From positions 314,454-378,453 of the forward strand of contig NZ_CP025785.1 in NCBI RefSeq assembly GCF_003076595.1: DNA of 64,000 bases, given 5' to 3'. Every line of letters starts with the position of its first letter. Within the stretch, counting starts at the first letter, position 1. The stretch is from Candidatus Borreliella tachyglossi (GTDB lineage Bacteria; Spirochaetota; Spirochaetia; Borreliales; Borreliaceae). The position numbers were made by a program, and so were the translations under genes. This document shows, piece by piece, positions 45,468 to 55,327 of this stretch. The notes under the pieces are model-generated. The model saw only the letters and a program-made list of their open reading frames with translations. It did no database searches and was not told the DNA's origin.

Positions 45468-46902
45468 TTAATCTTAATTCCTCTATTACATTTTTTGAAA
45501 AATTTAATAGCTCAAAATCTCTCTTAACTTGCCCAATTACCTGCATGCCAATGGGTAATTCTTTATTGTCTTTAGCGAAGGGGAGAGAAATTGCAGGAGA
45601 ACCCACAAGATTTGCAATCACAGTACATACATCCGAATAATACATTTTCATGGGATTATCAAAATTCTCACCAATTTTAAAAGGCTTTACAAAACTTGTA
45701 GGCGTAATAATATATTCAAAATTATTAAAAACCTCATCAAACTTAGGAACTATTAAATTTTCAATAATTCTGCGAGCCTTTGCATAATATTTTAAATCAT
45801 AACCTTCTGATAATAAATAATTCCCAAGCACAATACGCCTTTTTACCTCTTCTCTTAAAAACAAACTTCTATGCTTAAAATAAAACTCACTAAGACTCAA
45901 ATCATCGTTTATCCGTTTCCCATAACGAAGCCCAGTATAGCGAGCAAGATTAGATGAAGCTTCAACCGGTGATACTGAATAGTAAAGAGAGAGTATATAA
46001 CTAACTTCCTTTATTGAAACTTCCTGTATTTGGACACCTTTACTTAAAAGCCCAGCCTTAAATTTAGAAAACTCGCAGGCAATCTCTGCCTCCATTAAAT
46101 CTTCACTAAGTTCCTTAATGACAGCTACTTTTGCGCCTCTTAAAGATTTATTCAACAATGGATAAGGATTTGTAAAAATATCTATGCTAGTAGCATCCAA
46201 CCTATCAATACCACAAGTATGCTGTAATATTAAAGCTACATCATCAACAGAGTTAGCAAAAAATCCTATCTGATCAAGAGATGACGCATACGATACAAGT
46301 CCATAACGAGACAGACCTCCGTAAGAAGGCTTAAACCCAATTATGCCAGAAAAGGATGCAGGGAGCCTAACAGATCCTCCAGTATCGCTACCAAGTGAAA
46401 AAGGAGCCTGACATCCCGCAACAACAGCACTAGACCCACCAGAACTACCACCCACAACATAGTCCTTGTTTAAAGGGTTAAGAGTAGCCCCATAGCAAGA
46501 AAACTCACAAGAAGATCCCATTGCAAATTCATCCATATTAGTTCTACCAATCAAAATTGCACCATTATCTTTAAGCCTCTTAATAACAGTTGCATCATAA
46601 GGCGAAACATAACCTTGTAAAATTTCAGAAGCACAAGTTAAATTTTTATCTTTGATCGAAATATTATCCTTAACAGCAATAGGCATGCCAATTAAAGGCA
46701 GATTCCGTCCCTCACCCCTATCCAATAGAACATCATATTCTTTCGCTAATTCTAATGAATCATCGAAAAACTCAATATACCCATTCATATCCTTATTTGA
46801 TTCATATTGTTCTCTGTAAGAGAGAACAATATCATAAATCTTACACTGACGTGTTAACACTAATTCCCTAATTTTGATTAAGTTTATATTTCTTAAATCC
46901 AA
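45457..46902 (-). CDS. gatA: Asp/Glu-tRNA amidotransferase subunit A
   Basis: 481-residue amidase. The Lys-cisSer-Ser triad can be placed at AVKDNIS, GGSSGGSSAVVAG and GSDTGGSVRLPAS. Releases ammonia from glutamine or asparagine for GatB. Twelve bp behind gatC. Confidence 0.97.
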   Translation of the reverse strand: MDLRNINLIKIRELVLTRQCKIYDIVLSYREQYESNKDMNGYIEFFDDSLELAKEYDVLLDRGEGRNLPLIGMPIAVKDNISIKDKNLTCASEILQGYVSPYDATVIKRLKDNGAILIGRTNMDEFAMGSSCEFSCYGATLNPLNKDYVVGGSSGGSSAVVAGCQAPFSLGSDTGGSVRLPASFSGIIGFKPSYGGLSRYGLVSYASSLDQIGFFANSVDDVALILQHTCGIDRLDATSIDIFTNPYPLLNKSLRGAKVAVIKELSEDLMEAEIACEFSKFKAGLLSKGVQIQEVSIKEVSYILSLYYSVSPVEASSNLARYTGLRYGKRINDDLSLSEFYFKHRSLFLREEVKRRIVLGNYLLSEGYDLKYYAKARRIIENLIVPKFDEVFNNFEYIITPTSFVKPFKIGENFDNPMKMYYSDVCTVIANLVGSPAISLPFAKDNKELPIGMQVIGQVKRDFELLNFSKNVIEELRLNGI

Positions 46903-46913
46903 AACAATACTCC

Positions 46914-47189
46914 CTATTCAAGTACCTTAGGTGATGGGAAATATCCATCTAGAAATAAATTACTAAATTTTTTAATAGATTCAATCGTCAAAGAAGGTAC
47001 ACTCTCATCATTCCTTAAATCAGACATCTGGCATGTTTTCTCTTGCAAATCATTTCCTACATCGAGTTCAGATATCCTATTTAACATCTCAACTGTTTTT
47101 CTAAACTTTTCAACGAATTTCTGCTCTTCACTTTCACTTAAGCTTAATAAACTCAATTTCAAACTATTTTCTAAATGGATATCTTTCAC
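46914..47189 (-). CDS. gatC: Asp/Glu-tRNA amidotransferase subunit C
   Basis: 91 residues. LLSLSESEEQKFVEKFRKTVEMLNRISELDV is the GatC helix pair that wraps GatA. The usual N-terminal AxLARL is here LKLSLLSL. The identification rests on this and on order gatC-gatA-gatB. Confidence 0.9.
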   Translation of the reverse strand: MKDIHLENSLKLSLLSLSESEEQKFVEKFRKTVEMLNRISELDVGNDLQEKTCQMSDLRNDESVPSLTIESIKKFSNLFLDGYFPSPKVLE

Positions 47190-47198
47190 ATGTCACCT

Positions 47199-49292
47199 CT
47201 AAATTTTAGAAAGCCCCCTCATATAGGTTGAATTTAAAATAGCCTTCTTGCCATTCCTTAGACTAATTTTAATAAACGACTCATCATTTTGATACCATTT
47301 ATCAATAATTACCCCATTTTCTCCATTATAAGTTATATAATCTCCAATATTAAAGCTCTTGCCAGAACTATGGGCAAAAAAATACTTAAAATTATCTCTT
47401 AAATATTCTGGAACAAAAATCATATCATAAGCATCTTTGCTGATATCTTGAAAAAACCCTGAAATAGCTGTGTTTCTGAGCATACCTCCAAAAAATCTCT
47501 GCAAACTAATTGTAATAATAAGCTCTACCTTAGCTCGAGTAATAGCCACATAAAAAAGTCTTCTCTCCTCTTCCTGCCTCTCATCAGTTAATTCTTCAAT
47601 CTCAGAAGGCAACAATCCCTTCTCAAGTCCAGATATTATCACTCTATCAAACTCAAGACCTTTAACACCATGAATTGAAGATAGAAGTACGCTAGACTTA
47701 GAATCTCCGTGCATTAAAGGCGAAAGAAACGAATTTTCTAAAAATATTACAAGCCCTTCAAAGCTACCCGAATATTCAACACCACTTCCAATAAGTTCAT
47801 CAATATTCCTAGATTTTTCATCCTTATCAAGTTTTTGATAATAATCCCAAAGTCCAAATTTAATTACAACATCTCTAATAAATGCAGATAAATTCACATA
47901 AACATCTCTTTGAATTCTTTGCCCTAGCTCATCATAAAGACTCAAGAAAGCAATAAGAGAATCTCTTGCCTTACCCTTAATACTATCAGCAACTTTTTTA
48001 CTCGCAAGAATTAAATCAAGATTAACATCACCATCATTTAGCATTCCAATTACTTTATCTGTACTAGTTTTCCCAATGCCCCTAGCAGGTTTATTTATTA
48101 CCCTTAAGAAAGAAACTCTATCTTTTTTATTTACAAAAAGTCTCAGTAGAGAAATTACATCCTTAACCTCTTCCCTTTCATAAAATCTAATTGAACCTAA
48201 CACACTATATGGGATATTTTGTTTTAAGAAAGATTTTTCAAACTGAAAAGATTGATAATTAAATCTATAAAGAACTGCCGTCTCAAGTCTGTTCTCAATA
48301 AGGAAGCGAGAAAAATACTCAGCCTCTTCTGTAGGATTCTGAAAAACGAAAAATTTTATCTTATTGCCCTTCTGATTTTCTGTAGTTATTACTTTCTCAT
48401 ATCGATTTTTGTTTTTTGAAATAACAGCATTTGCAACATTTACAATACTTAAACTAGAACGATAATTTTGTACCAAATAATATTTAGACACATCATTAAA
48501 TGTCTTCTCAAATTCAAGAATATTTTCTACCCTAGCACCTCTAAAAGAATATATAGACTGATCTTCATCTCCTACTACCATAAAATACATATCTTGGCAA
48601 TAAAGCTCTTTTAAAAATAAAAACTGTGCATAATTAGTATCCTGATATTCATCCACAAGTATAGCCTTAAATCTCTTCTGAACCCGCATCCTTATATCAT
48701 AAGACTCTCGCAACATCAAAGCAGACTTAAGGATAAGATCAGAAAAATCAAAAGCATTATTCCTAGATTTTTCTTGCTCGTAAGTTTTAATACACTTGTA
48801 AGTTTTTTCATCAAGACCAAAATAATCATCTAAAAAGCTAGTCTCTTTACCCTTGCTTATTAAAGACGAAACCTCCTTTGCAAGTTCAATGGTTGGAGCA
48901 AGTCCAATTTGCTTAACAAATCTAACAACATCATTAGTGTCCCAGATTGTAAAATTTGAATCATAATTCTTATCAAATTTTTTAAAATAAAGCCTTAAAA
49001 GCCAAGCACCAAAAGAATGAAAAGTTTGAATGTGTAAAGCCTTATCAAAATCAAAAAGATGATTTATCCTTTCATTCATCTCGCTTGCAGCTTTATTTGT
49101 AAATGTTAAAGCAAGGATCTCTTCTGGTCTTAATTTTTCAACCTTTATTAAATGAGCTATCTTAGCTGTTATAACCCTTGTTTTACCACTACCTGGACCC
49201 GCAAGAACGAGAAGAGGATTCTTAGTACCATCTAAAACAATTTTTCTCTGACCAGAATTCAAGCTAGAGAGGAACGCTTCTACCCTGTCCAT
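47199..49292 (-). CDS. pcrA: UvrD/PcrA-type SF1A DNA helicase
   Basis: 697 residues. Motifs in order: AGPGSGKTRVI (I), LTFTNKAASEM (Ia), LVDEYQDTNYAQ (II), GDEDQSIYSFRGA (III), VQNYRSS (IV), SSIHGVKGLEFDRVII (V), LFYVAITRAK (VI). 3'-5' helicase for repair and replication restart. ATG overlaps the upstream stop by one base (TAATG). The C-terminal segment with NIGDYITYNGENGVIIDKW looks like the PcrA Tudor-like RNAP-binding fold. Confidence 0.95.
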   Translation of the reverse strand: MDRVEAFLSSLNSGQRKIVLDGTKNPLLVLAGPGSGKTRVITAKIAHLIKVEKLRPEEILALTFTNKAASEMNERINHLFDFDKALHIQTFHSFGAWLLRLYFKKFDKNYDSNFTIWDTNDVVRFVKQIGLAPTIELAKEVSSLISKGKETSFLDDYFGLDEKTYKCIKTYEQEKSRNNAFDFSDLILKSALMLRESYDIRMRVQKRFKAILVDEYQDTNYAQFLFLKELYCQDMYFMVVGDEDQSIYSFRGARVENILEFEKTFNDVSKYYLVQNYRSSLSIVNVANAVISKNKNRYEKVITTENQKGNKIKFFVFQNPTEEAEYFSRFLIENRLETAVLYRFNYQSFQFEKSFLKQNIPYSVLGSIRFYEREEVKDVISLLRLFVNKKDRVSFLRVINKPARGIGKTSTDKVIGMLNDGDVNLDLILASKKVADSIKGKARDSLIAFLSLYDELGQRIQRDVYVNLSAFIRDVVIKFGLWDYYQKLDKDEKSRNIDELIGSGVEYSGSFEGLVIFLENSFLSPLMHGDSKSSVLLSSIHGVKGLEFDRVIISGLEKGLLPSEIEELTDERQEEERRLFYVAITRAKVELIITISLQRFFGGMLRNTAISGFFQDISKDAYDMIFVPEYLRDNFKYFFAHSSGKSFNIGDYITYNGENGVIIDKWYQNDESFIKISLRNGKKAILNSTYMRGLSKI

Positions 49293-50491
49293 TAATAAAC
49301 TTCAGAAACCTTAAGATCAAATCCTACAGGAGTCTTTAACCAAAAAAACTGAACTGCCATTACCTCTCTTTCATAACTTTTCAAAAAGGAAGTAATATCT
49401 TTGCCTCGAAGAACAATATTAACATCAGAAAGTCTTGACAAAAATAATATTAAAGACTTTCGAAAACTTAAATTAAGAGGATCACCTTTGGATACAAATA
49501 AAGACTTGCCAGAGAGATTACTCTCATCAGAATATCTTAAAAATGTATCGTTCAAACAATCAACAATTAAATCAATTTTGACAACATTCTGAGCAGAATA
49601 TAGAGTAGGATACTCGCTAACTATTCTACTCCTAGGTCCATTAACCTCAAATCCCCAATTTAAAATATTAAATCTATTAGAAAGATTGGTTTCAAGTACA
49701 TATTCAATATTTAAAATAACAGATTCTAAACTTACATGGGCTCTCTTAATGTTACCATAAGAATAATTCTCGTAAATCATCTTAACTCTTATATTATCAT
49801 CAAAATCTATTTCTCTAGATCTGCCCAATTTAAAAATATGCCTACTATTGTTTAAACCATTTGTAATAACCAGATCATCATTTATAAAAGAAACTCTATA
49901 TTTCGAAACAACATCACCATACCTTAAATATAACAAATCACCATCTCCAAGTGAATCATTCCAAAAAGCTTCCCTATCAAAAAGAATTTCATGAATTTCT
50001 GGAGCTTTCCTTGCAGAATGCTTTGCTTTAAAAACTTTTCTTAAAAAGCTATCAATTTCCCTAAAATTTAAGCTCACAAATGCTAGCACTACAAGACTAA
50101 TGATTCCTACTAATATTTTAATTATTTTAGAAGAATCAATCTTAGAAATACCTAAGTTCTTACCCGCAAATCTTCCTTCGCTTGCAAAATTTGAACCAAT
50201 ATTTTTCTCCTCAATCCTAATTCCAATATAGCTATCATTAAGTCTTCTCTTATATTCCTTAAAAAGAGATGACATATGCCAAACATCAATATCTAAATAT
50301 TCGCTATAAGTTCTTAAAAACCCCACAGCTAAAACTTCATTTGGAAACAATTCAATATTAGAATCTTCAAGGGCTTTAAGATATTTAACAGAAATTTTAA
50401 TCTCATCAGCTATAACCTCTAGAGTTAAACCCTTGTCAACTCTAGACTTTTTTAAAAAATCTCCAAACTTAACGAAATCATTTTCTTCCAT
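49292..50491 (-). CDS. RodZ-like HTH membrane protein
   Basis: 399 residues. Residues about 8-75 are a helix-turn-helix of the RodZ type (FLKKSRVDKGLTLEVIADEI, VGFLRTYSEYLDID). One membrane helix at about 129-148, then about 250 periplasmic residues that differ from standard RodZ. RodZ connects MreB to the cell wall machinery; the same role is inferred, not shown. Next to lolA and pcrA. Confidence 0.78.
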   Translation of the reverse strand: MEENDFVKFGDFLKKSRVDKGLTLEVIADEIKISVKYLKALEDSNIELFPNEVLAVGFLRTYSEYLDIDVWHMSSLFKEYKRRLNDSYIGIRIEEKNIGSNFASEGRFAGKNLGISKIDSSKIIKILVGIISLVVLAFVSLNFREIDSFLRKVFKAKHSARKAPEIHEILFDREAFWNDSLGDGDLLYLRYGDVVSKYRVSFINDDLVITNGLNNSRHIFKLGRSREIDFDDNIRVKMIYENYSYGNIKRAHVSLESVILNIEYVLETNLSNRFNILNWGFEVNGPRSRIVSEYPTLYSAQNVVKIDLIVDCLNDTFLRYSDESNLSGKSLFVSKGDPLNLSFRKSLILFLSRLSDVNIVLRGKDITSFLKSYEREVMAVQFFWLKTPVGFDLKVSEVY

Positions 50492-50502
50492 AGTTCAACA
50501 CC

Positions 50503-51153
50503 TCAAGTTTTTTTAACGTCATACAAAAAATTATCCACCTTGTTTGAAGTTTTTGGCGGGTCATACTTAAATTTACTTTCAGGAATTCCAACATTAAACT
50601 TCACAGATAAAAGATCAATAACTATCTCTCTACCACTTCCTGTAGGATAAGCAACAATTTTTCTAATTACGCCACTTTGAGCAAAAGCAATCATAAAAGA
50701 ATCAATTGTAGCAGCTCCCTTATAGAGTCGCCGTGAAAAAGTCAATTTTATAAAATTCTCAGAGCTCCCTCCAGATTCGTCAAGAGGTTCCAAATTGGGA
50801 GAATTAGTATAAGATACACTATATTCAGTATTTAAAATCTGCATAAAACCACTCTTACCTTTCCCACCAACTAATTGTTGCCTAAAAGAAGTACCAAGCG
50901 ATGGAACATAAACAGTCAAAAGTTCCCCATCACTCGCAAAAACCTGACTATTTGAATCTAGATTAACAATAAACTTATCTGGAAACTTATAAAGCAGAGT
51001 CCCCGTTTGCTTTAGTCCCTTTATATTAAGACTAATCTTAGCCTGCATATCTTCTACGTTTTGATACCTAGAATAAATATCCTCAAAATATTGATTGGCA
51101 GACACTTGAGCGAAAATAAAACACGGATATAAAATTAATATTATTCTCTTCAT
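50503..51153 (-). CDS. lolA: Outer membrane lipoprotein carrier LolA-like protein
   Basis: 216 residues with signal peptide (MKRIILILYPCFIFAQVSA). The LolA half-barrel pattern is visible: YFEDIYSRYQNVEDMQAKIS, GTLLYKFPDKFIVNLDSNSQ, FASDGELLTVYVPSLGTSF. Orthologue of BB0346, described as a LolA homologue. Shuttles lipoproteins through the periplasm; the window contains many likely clients. 11 bp before the RodZ-like gene. Confidence 0.88.
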   Translation of the reverse strand: MKRIILILYPCFIFAQVSANQYFEDIYSRYQNVEDMQAKISLNIKGLKQTGTLLYKFPDKFIVNLDSNSQVFASDGELLTVYVPSLGTSFRQQLVGGKGKSGFMQILNTEYSVSYTNSPNLEPLDESGGSSENFIKLTFSRRLYKGAATIDSFMIAFAQSGVIRKIVAYPTGSGREIVIDLLSVKFNVGIPESKFKYDPPKTSNKVDNFLYDVKKT

Positions 51154-51318
51154 TATAACAACTCTTCAACATTAAGCTCAATTCAATAGCAAAATATATT
51201 ACATACTTTATACTTAATATCCATACTACAACTTATTAAAACAATAAGCTATTATTCATAATATACCATTTTGCACATTAATAATAAACATATTTAGCAA
51301 AAGATTACAGAGGTTAAA
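51154..51318. promoter_or_regulatory. Divergent lolA / NFACT intergenic region
   Basis: 165 bp, AT-rich, between diverging genes, so it must hold promoters for both. On the plus strand TTGCAC is followed at 17 bp only by a weak -10. GAGG lies before the plus start. I cannot place boxes with confidence. Confidence 0.4.
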
Positions 51319-52761
51319 ATGTCATTAAATTACAATGAAATAAACATCCTACTTAAGGAACTTCCTTTGAAAAATTCATTTTTCAAAAAAATTAAACAGC
51401 CCAACCATAAAACTTTAGTGATCGAACTTTACAACATAGAAGAGAATGAAAAAAATTTTAATATATTAATCTCATTAGGCTCAAAAACGACTAGAATTCA
51501 CAAGACAAGCAAAAAATTTGAAAATATTAAACCCCCCTTAAGATTTTTTGAATTTTTAAAATCAAAAATTCAAAACGGTAAAATACTTGAAGCTTATCAA
51601 ATAAAAAATGAAAGAATAATTTTCATTGAAGTGATAAAAGGTGAAAGAATATTCTTCCTCTTCGTAAAATTATGGCCATCATCTCCTAACATAATTGCCA
51701 CAGATACAAATTTTAAAATCCTTGATGCATATTATAGAAGACCAAACTCAAAAGAAATTACAGGTGAAATATTTAAAAAAGCCAAAGAGCTTATTGAAAA
51801 TAATAATACAATCCAAAAAAAGTCAGTCACATTAAAGGATGGCTACAATAGTCAATTATCTTATTCAGAATTTATTGAAAATTACTATGATAACTTAGAA
51901 ACAATAGAAACTAAAACACACAACAGAGAACTACTTATAAAGAAATATGAACAAGCAAAAACAAATTTAAAAAAAAGAATATGTTCTTTAGAAAAACAAA
52001 TAGATTCAATTAAAACAATCGAGAATAAAAAAGAAAAAGGCGAAATGATATTATCAAATATCCATATAATAAAAAAAGGGATGGACGCTATCCTTCTAAA
52101 GAACAGCAAAGGAGAAGAAACTACAATAGTCCTAGATAAGACATTGCTCCCTAAAGACAATGCTTTAAAGTATTTTAAAGAATACAAAAAAAGCAAAAAT
52201 TCCTTGGATCTTATAACAGAACAATTACAATACGCAAGAGAAGAATATGATAAATTAATGCTAAAGATAACCTGCATAGATGAGGAAGAATTAATTGAAT
52301 CTGCAAATGAAAGAACACAAAGACAAAAACTTCCAAAAAAGCCATCTATTGGCATTCATCTAATTTCTTGTGGATTTGAAATCGTTGTAGGAAGAAATGC
52401 AAAGGAAAACGATGAACTTTTAAGAAGCTGGGCAAAGGGAAATGACTACTGGCTGCATACAAGAGATTATCCTGGCGCGTATGTATTTATTAGAAATAAG
52501 AAAGACAAAACACCTCCTCTTGAAGTCTTGCTAGATGCTGGCAATTTATGTGTTTTTTATACAAAGCCTGCAAGAAAATCGGGTGAAGCTGATCTTTATT
52601 ACACCCATGTTAAATACTTAAGAAGGGTAAAGGGAGGAAAAACAGGGCTTGTAATACCCAACATGGAGAAAAATTTAAATATTAAATTAGATCTTAAAAT
52701 ACTAGAAAAACTAAAAACAAAAAATAATTTTATAAATTATTTTCATTTGAACTTAAAATAA
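51319..52761 (+). CDS. NFACT-family (RqcH/FbpA-like) protein
   Basis: 480 residues. N-terminal NFACT-N part, central coiled coil at about 200-340 (KKRICSLEKQIDSIKTIENK), and C-terminal NFACT-R domain with FEIVVGRNAKENDELL, GNDYWLHTRDYPGAYVFIR and YYTHVKYLRRVKGGKTGLV. RqcH proteins add alanine tails to stalled nascent chains on 50S; the Borrelia homologue BB0347 is known as a fibronectin-binding protein. Both roles are literature; sequence shows the NFACT architecture. Confidence 0.9.
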   Translation: MSLNYNEINILLKELPLKNSFFKKIKQPNHKTLVIELYNIEENEKNFNILISLGSKTTRIHKTSKKFENIKPPLRFFEFLKSKIQNGKILEAYQIKNERIIFIEVIKGERIFFLFVKLWPSSPNIIATDTNFKILDAYYRRPNSKEITGEIFKKAKELIENNNTIQKKSVTLKDGYNSQLSYSEFIENYYDNLETIETKTHNRELLIKKYEQAKTNLKKRICSLEKQIDSIKTIENKKEKGEMILSNIHIIKKGMDAILLKNSKGEETTIVLDKTLLPKDNALKYFKEYKKSKNSLDLITEQLQYAREEYDKLMLKITCIDEEELIESANERTQRQKLPKKPSIGIHLISCGFEIVVGRNAKENDELLRSWAKGNDYWLHTRDYPGAYVFIRNKKDKTPPLEVLLDAGNLCVFYTKPARKSGEADLYYTHVKYLRRVKGGKTGLVIPNMEKNLNIKLDLKILEKLKTKNNFINYFHLNLK

Positions 52762-52783
52762 AATGGCAAGTTCTTGGAAAATA

Positions 52784-52812
52784 TTGTTATTACAACTTAA
52801 AAAGCATAAAAT
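52784..52812 (+). promoter_or_regulatory. pyk promoter
   Basis: TTGTTA at 52784-52789, a 17 bp spacer, TAAAAT at 52807-52812; start codon 25 bp later with AAGGAG RBS. A close sigma-70 match. Confidence 0.6.
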
Positions 52813-52837
52813 TTAAATACTTTAAGGAGAAAAACAA

Positions 52838-54271
52838 ATGATCAATAAATTAACAAAAATAGTAGCAACAATATCTGACCTTAGATGTGACCCAGAACAC
52901 ATAAAAGATTTATATGATGCAGGAGTAAATGTAATAAGACTTAATACTGCTCATCAATCTCACGAAGACGCAATTAAAGTAATCAACAATGTTAGACAAG
53001 TTTCAAATAAAATAGCTCTAATGATTGATACAAAAGGACCAGAAGTTAGAACAGCGAATATTGAAAATCCTATTCCCGTTAAGATAGGAGATAAAGTAAT
53101 AATTTCAACATCCCCTATTAATGATCCTAATACATTGCAAACCAATTATGATGGATTTGTGAATGAAGTTCCAAATGGATCTAAAGTTTTAATTGACGAT
53201 GGTGAACTTGAAATGGTTGTTATTGAAAAGCTTGCAGACAGATTAGTCTGCGAGGTTCAAAATGACGGGCAAATTAAAAATAAAAAATCAATCAATACAC
53301 CAGGAGTTTCACTTAAACTACAATCTGTAACTGAAAAGGATAAAGGATTTATTGAACTTGCAGCAAAACAAAATATTGATTTTATTGCTCACTCATTTGT
53401 AAGACATGCAAAAGATATTCAAGATGTTAAAGATATATTAAGTGCTGCTGGCAATTCTGATGTAAAAATTATTTCCAAAGTTGAAAATCAAGAAGGAATT
53501 GATAATATTGAAGAGATTGCAAAGAATTCTTATGGAATTATGGTCGCAAGAGGAGATATGGGGGTTGAAATACCTGCTGAGGATGTCCCCCTAGCCCAAA
53601 TTAAAATAACACAAACCTGTATTAAGTACGGAGTACCTGTAATTACCGCAACACAAATGCTGCACACAATGATTGAAAATCCGAGACCTACAAGAGCAGA
53701 AGTTTCCGATGTTGCTAATGCTATTTTAAATGGTACAGATGCTATAATGCTATCTGGTGAAACAGCTTACGGTAAATATCCAGTTGAAGCTGTTAAGATG
53801 ATGACCAGAATTGCTAGAGAAGTTGAAAAACATAGGGAAAAAACATTATTTAGAGATGAAATTTTCTGTAGCAAAAAAGTTATCAGAAACTACATTATTA
53901 AATGTGCAATGGATGCAACAAAACTAATGCCCATTAAAGCTATTATTGTTGACTCACTAAAGGGAAGGACTGCAAGAATAATGGCAACGTACAGAGCAAG
54001 TGTCCCTCTATTTATTACAACGAATAACGAAAGAATAGCAAGAGAATTATCACTCTCTTATGGAGTTTATTCCAATCTTGTTGATAGTAACTTTAAGAGA
54101 ACGACTGAATTCGTAATAACTTCTCTTGAGATGCTAAAGAAACAAGGAATAGTTAAAGATTCAGATACTGTAGTTATTACCTCTGGAAATCCAAATAGGG
54201 ACGCTCAGAAAGGCACAGAGTTCGTAGAGATAAATACAGTAGAAGATGCAATTAAAGGGCGAAACATATAA
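52838..54271 (+). CDS. pyk: Pyruvate kinase
   Basis: 477 residues, final ATP-yielding step of glycolysis. Active site: MIDTKGPEVRT (Asp, Thr, and the Glu associated with K+ dependence), IISKVENQEGIDNI (catalytic Lys), MVARGDMGVEIP, and TATQMLHTMIENPRPTRAE. The usual RLNFSHG reads RLNTAHQ, so the Ser that helps hold K+ is Ala. C-terminal domain intact. Confidence 0.97.
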   Translation: MINKLTKIVATISDLRCDPEHIKDLYDAGVNVIRLNTAHQSHEDAIKVINNVRQVSNKIALMIDTKGPEVRTANIENPIPVKIGDKVIISTSPINDPNTLQTNYDGFVNEVPNGSKVLIDDGELEMVVIEKLADRLVCEVQNDGQIKNKKSINTPGVSLKLQSVTEKDKGFIELAAKQNIDFIAHSFVRHAKDIQDVKDILSAAGNSDVKIISKVENQEGIDNIEEIAKNSYGIMVARGDMGVEIPAEDVPLAQIKITQTCIKYGVPVITATQMLHTMIENPRPTRAEVSDVANAILNGTDAIMLSGETAYGKYPVEAVKMMTRIAREVEKHREKTLFRDEIFCSKKVIRNYIIKCAMDATKLMPIKAIIVDSLKGRTARIMATYRASVPLFITTNNERIARELSLSYGVYSNLVDSNFKRTTEFVITSLEMLKKQGIVKDSDTVVITSGNPNRDAQKGTEFVEINTVEDAIKGRNI

Positions 54272-54288
54272 ACAAAATAAGAAATAGT

Positions 54289-55029
54289 TTGGTTGATAAT
54301 ATATTTTACTCAACTAATAAATTTAACCTAGAATTATCAAACCTAAATAAAATAAAAACTCATAAAGCACTGTTAATTAGTTATGGAGCTTATGAGTTTT
54401 TCTTAAAAAATATTAACCTATTTCAAAAGGTAATTACAGAGAATACAAAAAATGTGTTTATATTCTCCCAAACAAAAGACAATTCGAGTGTCAATATTTC
54501 AACTCATAAAGCTTGGAAATTATTAGACGAAACTATTGATGTCAATCTAGATATCATAGATCTAATAAAAAATTTTGAATTTACAAGCATAGAAGATATA
54601 ATAATAGAAAACGATCACAAGATTGAAATTGTAGTAAATTTTATTAAAGACATAACAAAAGAGATAAAAATAATTCCTATCATTCTGGGTAATCTTAAAA
54701 ATCAAACTTTAAGAGAATTTTGCTCATTCCTAAAGCCATTTACAAGCAAAGAAGAAAACTCCTTTTTATTCCTTTCTCACTTTATTTCACACTCTACAAA
54801 CTTAGCAAAAGCTATCAAACTAGCAACAACATTAAAGAAACTCTTGATTGCAGATAACTTAGATTCTTCATGTATTCTAGAATATTACAATGCACGTAAA
54901 ATATTCCCTGAGAACATAAATGCAATTATAATAATTCATAAAATTTTTAAAAAGTTCGAATTCATACATTACAAGACTACCAGTAACAATAACGAATATT
55001 CAGTAATAGAAAATATACTAATAAGTTAA
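54289..55029 (+). CDS. Divergent MEMO-like protein
   Basis: 246 residues. The order of short segments follows the MEMO/AmmeMemoRadiSam-B family: NIFYSTN (family FYPAD), LLISYGAYEF (PHAGYVYSG), THKAWKLL, VNLDIIDLI, ENDHKIEIVVNFI (EHSLEVQLPFL), KIIPIILGN (KIVPILVG) and FLSHFISHS (SSDLSHY). The first two metal-binding histidine positions appear lost. TTG start at 54289 has a poor RBS, 17 bp after pyk; coupling to pyk possible. Confidence 0.65.
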   Translation: MVDNIFYSTNKFNLELSNLNKIKTHKALLISYGAYEFFLKNINLFQKVITENTKNVFIFSQTKDNSSVNISTHKAWKLLDETIDVNLDIIDLIKNFEFTSIEDIIIENDHKIEIVVNFIKDITKEIKIIPIILGNLKNQTLREFCSFLKPFTSKEENSFLFLSHFISHSTNLAKAIKLATTLKKLLIADNLDSSCILEYYNARKIFPENINAIIIIHKIFKKFEFIHYKTTSNNNEYSVIENILIS

Positions 55030-55039
55030 AAATAAACTT

Positions 55040-55318
55040 TTAAATGAAGTTTTCTATTCTCTTATGATTCTTTTTCAAAAAACCATCAAGACCAACTTTT
55101 GAAATACTCCTTAAAGCATTCGCAGAAACCTTAATATTAACACTTCTTCCAAGCTCAGGAACAAAAAACTTCTTATTTATTAAATTTACTTTAAAAACTC
55201 TTTTAGTCTTAACACCAATATGTTGCCCTGCACCGCCCTTCTTCTTAGCAAGCCCCTTCCTTGGAACATTATTTCCAAATATCGTCTTCTTTCCTGTTAT
55301 TGCACATTCTCTTCCCAT
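55040..55318 (-). CDS. rpmB: 50S ribosomal protein L28
   Basis: 92 residues. MGRECAITGKKTIFGNNV is the classical N-terminus with Cys, and VNIKVSANALRSISKVGLDGFLKK the C-terminal part. Convergent with the MEMO-like gene (10 bp gap). Confidence 0.96.
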   Translation of the reverse strand: MGRECAITGKKTIFGNNVPRKGLAKKKGGAGQHIGVKTKRVFKVNLINKKFFVPELGRSVNIKVSANALRSISKVGLDGFLKKNHKRIENFI

Positions 55319-55327
55319 ATAAAACTC

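Noticed and set aside
51885-52355. 156-codon ORF opposite the NFACT gene
   Set aside because: Antisense of a coiled-coil gene; no RBS or domain.
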